A program made the translations under genes and the position numbers. From positions 1-5,793 of the forward strand of contig JAKIUO010000180.1 of NCBI GenBank assembly GCA_021647535.1: 5,793 nt of DNA, given 5' to 3'. The notes below the pieces were generated by a model, which was not told the origin of the DNA, searched no databases, and worked only from the letters and a program-made list of their open reading frames with translations. Of this stretch, positions 4,801 through 5,793 are shown one piece after another. Each line of letters opens with the position of its first letter. The stretch's first letter is position 1. The stretch is from Hyphomicrobiaceae bacterium (GTDB taxonomy: Bacteria; Pseudomonadota; Alphaproteobacteria; Rhizobiales; JAKIUO01).

Positions 4801-5493
4801 ATGAGCGCAGCTGGTATTTCACTTTCAAAACTGCCCCGCACGCTTTGGCTGGGCACGCTTTTGTCTGCACTGCTTACGGCCCTCATTTTCAGCCTGTGGC
4901 CAGAACTTGACCTTTATGCTTCTTCTTTTTTTTATCAGGGTAAAGGGCTGTTCTATCTTATAGATAACCCTTTGGGGACAATCCCACGACTGTTTTTCAA
5001 GGCTCTTTTTATCACTTTTTGCGTGCTCGTACTGGTCGGATTGGGATACAGCCTTGTTACACAAAAAAAACCCGCCGGTCTTGGTGCGCCTCACTGGGCC
5101 TATCTCGTCGCCTGCCTGATTATCGGCCCCGGCATTTTGACCAATACCATTCTCAAGGATCACTGGGGACGCGCCCGGCCCATCCAGACCGAACAGTTTG
5201 GCTCAACTGGCAAATTCACCCCGGCCCTCGTGCCAAGCACAGCCTGCGCGCGTAACTGCTCATTTGTCAGCGGCGAAAGCTCATCCATCTATATGGTGTT
5301 TTTCTCTCTGGCCCTGCTGTTTGCCGCCTTTCGAAAACAACTCATATTTGCTGGAATTATAATTGGCAGCCTATCTGGCCTTGTGCGCATGGGCATGGGC
5401 GGGCATTTTTTGTCGGACGTGACCTTTTCCGGCATTTTCATGCTGGCAACCGCAAGCGCCCTGTACTGGCTGTTTTTTGAACGCTCAAAATAA
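4801..5493 (+). CDS. PAP2 superfamily membrane phosphatase (lipid phosphatase, LpxE-like class), variant motif C2
   Basis: From ATG 4801 the protein has 230 residues with about six membrane segments (roughly 14-34, 66-86, 98-118, 163-178, 181-195, 208-226). The PAP2 catalytic motifs are in order: C1 K119-x6-R126-P127 (KDHWGRARP); C2 at 156-159, VSGE, where the family normally has PSGH; C3 R196-x5-H202-x3-D206 (RMGMGGHFLSD). His202 is the expected nucleophile. The motifs lie on one side of the membrane, in the periplasm by family knowledge. Substrates of relatives are lipid A phosphates, undecaprenyl or phosphatidyl phosphates; which applies here cannot be told. A TTG at 4765 would add 12 residues and has AAGG at 4755-4758 with good spacing; I prefer the ATG although its ribosome-binding site is poor. 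It is divergent from the RlpA-like gene, so the two share a 125-base promoter region. Confidence 0.88.
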   Translation: MSAAGISLSKLPRTLWLGTLLSALLTALIFSLWPELDLYASSFFYQGKGLFYLIDNPLGTIPRLFFKALFITFCVLVLVGLGYSLVTQKKPAGLGAPHWAYLVACLIIGPGILTNTILKDHWGRARPIQTEQFGSTGKFTPALVPSTACARNCSFVSGESSSIYMVFFSLALLFAAFRKQLIFAGIIIGSLSGLVRMGMGGHFLSDVTFSGIFMLATASALYWLFFERSK

Positions 5494-5506
5494 CTTGCAC
5501 GGCTGA

Positions 5507-5559
5507 CTTGCTTCGCAAGCGGGCGATTGCCCATTATCCGTTTTCTGGCCCGCTTGGGG
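5507..5559 (+). repeat. Dispersed 53-base repeat, copy 2
   Basis: Ungapped partner of 1966-2018 (41 of 53 identical) in the same orientation on the plus strand. It holds the CTTGC-TTC-GCAAG hairpin (5507-5519) and GGGC-gatt-GCCC (5521-5532). Here it lies right after the PAP2 stop codon. Confidence 0.75.
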
Positions 5560-5592
5560 AAAAGCTTTCCCCAAACCCCCTTCTTTCTAAAA
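5554..5592 (+). terminator. Possible terminator of the PAP2 gene
   Basis: The strongest stem in the gap, TTGGGGAAA/TTTCCCCAA with loop AGC (5554-5574), is followed by a pyrimidine tract (ACCCCCTTCTTTCT) rather than a clean T-run. It could terminate plus-strand transcription or simply protect the mRNA end; it is also part of the repeat cluster. Confidence 0.3.
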
Positions 5593-5662
5593 TCAAAAGA
5601 GGGTGGATTTGGAAGGTCTCCCCTCAACGGGGTGCGGGATTGGTCCCGCTCGCGTTAGCGAA

Positions 5663-5793
5663 TTACTTACGACGCAGCGCCGGATGCAGGCTTTTACCCA
5701 GAATATGCTCTGAGCGGCCAATGACATGACCCGAGCTGCCAACGATCAGCGGATCGGGTCCGCGCACCACATGGTGGTCCTTGCCGGGATAGT
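5663..5793 (-). CDS. C-terminal end of an unidentified protein (continues past right edge)
   Basis: Read on the minus strand, codons are open from the right edge to TAA at 5663-5665, giving 42 residues that start YPGKDHHVVRGPDPLIVG and end HILGKSLHPALRRK. Codon choice resembles the neighbouring genes, and the composition (a Gly/Ser/His-rich loop GSSGHVIGRS and a basic terminus) looks like real protein. The shortest stop-free reading and its position convergent to PAP2 support a genuine gene end. I do not recognise the family from this fragment. Two hairpins at 5634-5661 lie directly after its stop. Confidence 0.55.
   Translation of the reverse strand, partial: YPGKDHHVVRGPDPLIVGSSGHVIGRSEHILGKSLHPALRRK

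Larger units (their letters stand above)
5494..5662. repeat. Hairpin-rich intergenic repeat cluster between convergent genes
   Basis: This 169-base gap has no supportable gene but has six inverted repeats: 5507-5519, 5521-5532, 5554-5574 (TTGGGGAAA/TTTCCCCAA, 9-base arms), 5620-5632 (CCCC/GGGG), 5634-5649 (GCGGGA/TCCCGC) and 5650-5661 (TCGC/GCGA). Beyond the 53-base repeat, short blocks TTTCTA, AGGGTGG and CCCCTC occur in the same order as in the 1946-2240 cluster (2101, 2122, 2136 there; 5584, 5600, 5620 here), so the homology probably extends over most of the gap with a diverged middle. Confidence 0.7.

Noticed and set aside
5508..5729. Plus-strand frame of 73 codons across the right-hand spacer
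   Set aside because: It runs through the hairpin repeats and opposite the partial minus-strand gene. Its start falls in the repeat, and similar frames are expected in GC-rich palindromic DNA.

Overview
The window looks like ordinary chromosome of an alphaproteobacterium of moderate GC content. The main evidence is a typical alphaproteobacterial purC placed divergently from a DUF1476 gene, whose family is the F1-ATPase inhibitor zeta subunit and is essentially restricted to Alphaproteobacteria. The DUF393/DCC protein, the short RlpA-like protein and the small two-helix membrane protein fit that assignment. I cannot name a genus.

Layout. Positions 1-1172 (+) hold the 3' part of a penicillin-binding-protein-activator / type 1 periplasmic-binding gene. 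It converges on, and overlaps by 14 bases, a HIT hydrolase gene (1159-1527, -). A DCC thiol oxidoreductase gene (1535-1945, -) lies just upstream of the HIT gene and probably forms an operon with it. A 295-base hairpin-rich spacer (1946-2240) separates these from purC (2241-3020, -). The DUF1476 gene (3264-3593, +) is divergent from purC. A small membrane protein gene (3761-4105, +) converges on a minimal RlpA-like gene (4310-4675, -), with a 191-base inverted-repeat element between them. A divergent PAP2 phosphatase gene (4801-5493, +) follows. A second hairpin-rich spacer (5494-5662) separates it from the 3' end of an unidentified minus-strand gene running off the right edge.

The genes are mostly housekeeping: envelope (PBP activator, RlpA-like, PAP2), purine synthesis (purC) and energy conservation (zeta-like). 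I see no defence system, biosynthetic cluster, phage or CRISPR.

The non-coding DNA is the most interesting part. Block 4116-4306 has perfect 14-base terminal inverted repeats and is flanked by a 5-base direct repeat, TACTC, which is the signature of a transposed miniature element. It landed at the stop codon of the RlpA-like gene without changing the protein. Removing it leaves the two convergent genes only 8 bases apart. The spacers at 1946-2240 and 5494-5662 share a 53-base ungapped repeat (41 of 53 identical) that contains a compensatory base-pair change in one stem. Part of the first spacer, inverted, resembles the interior of the 191-base element.
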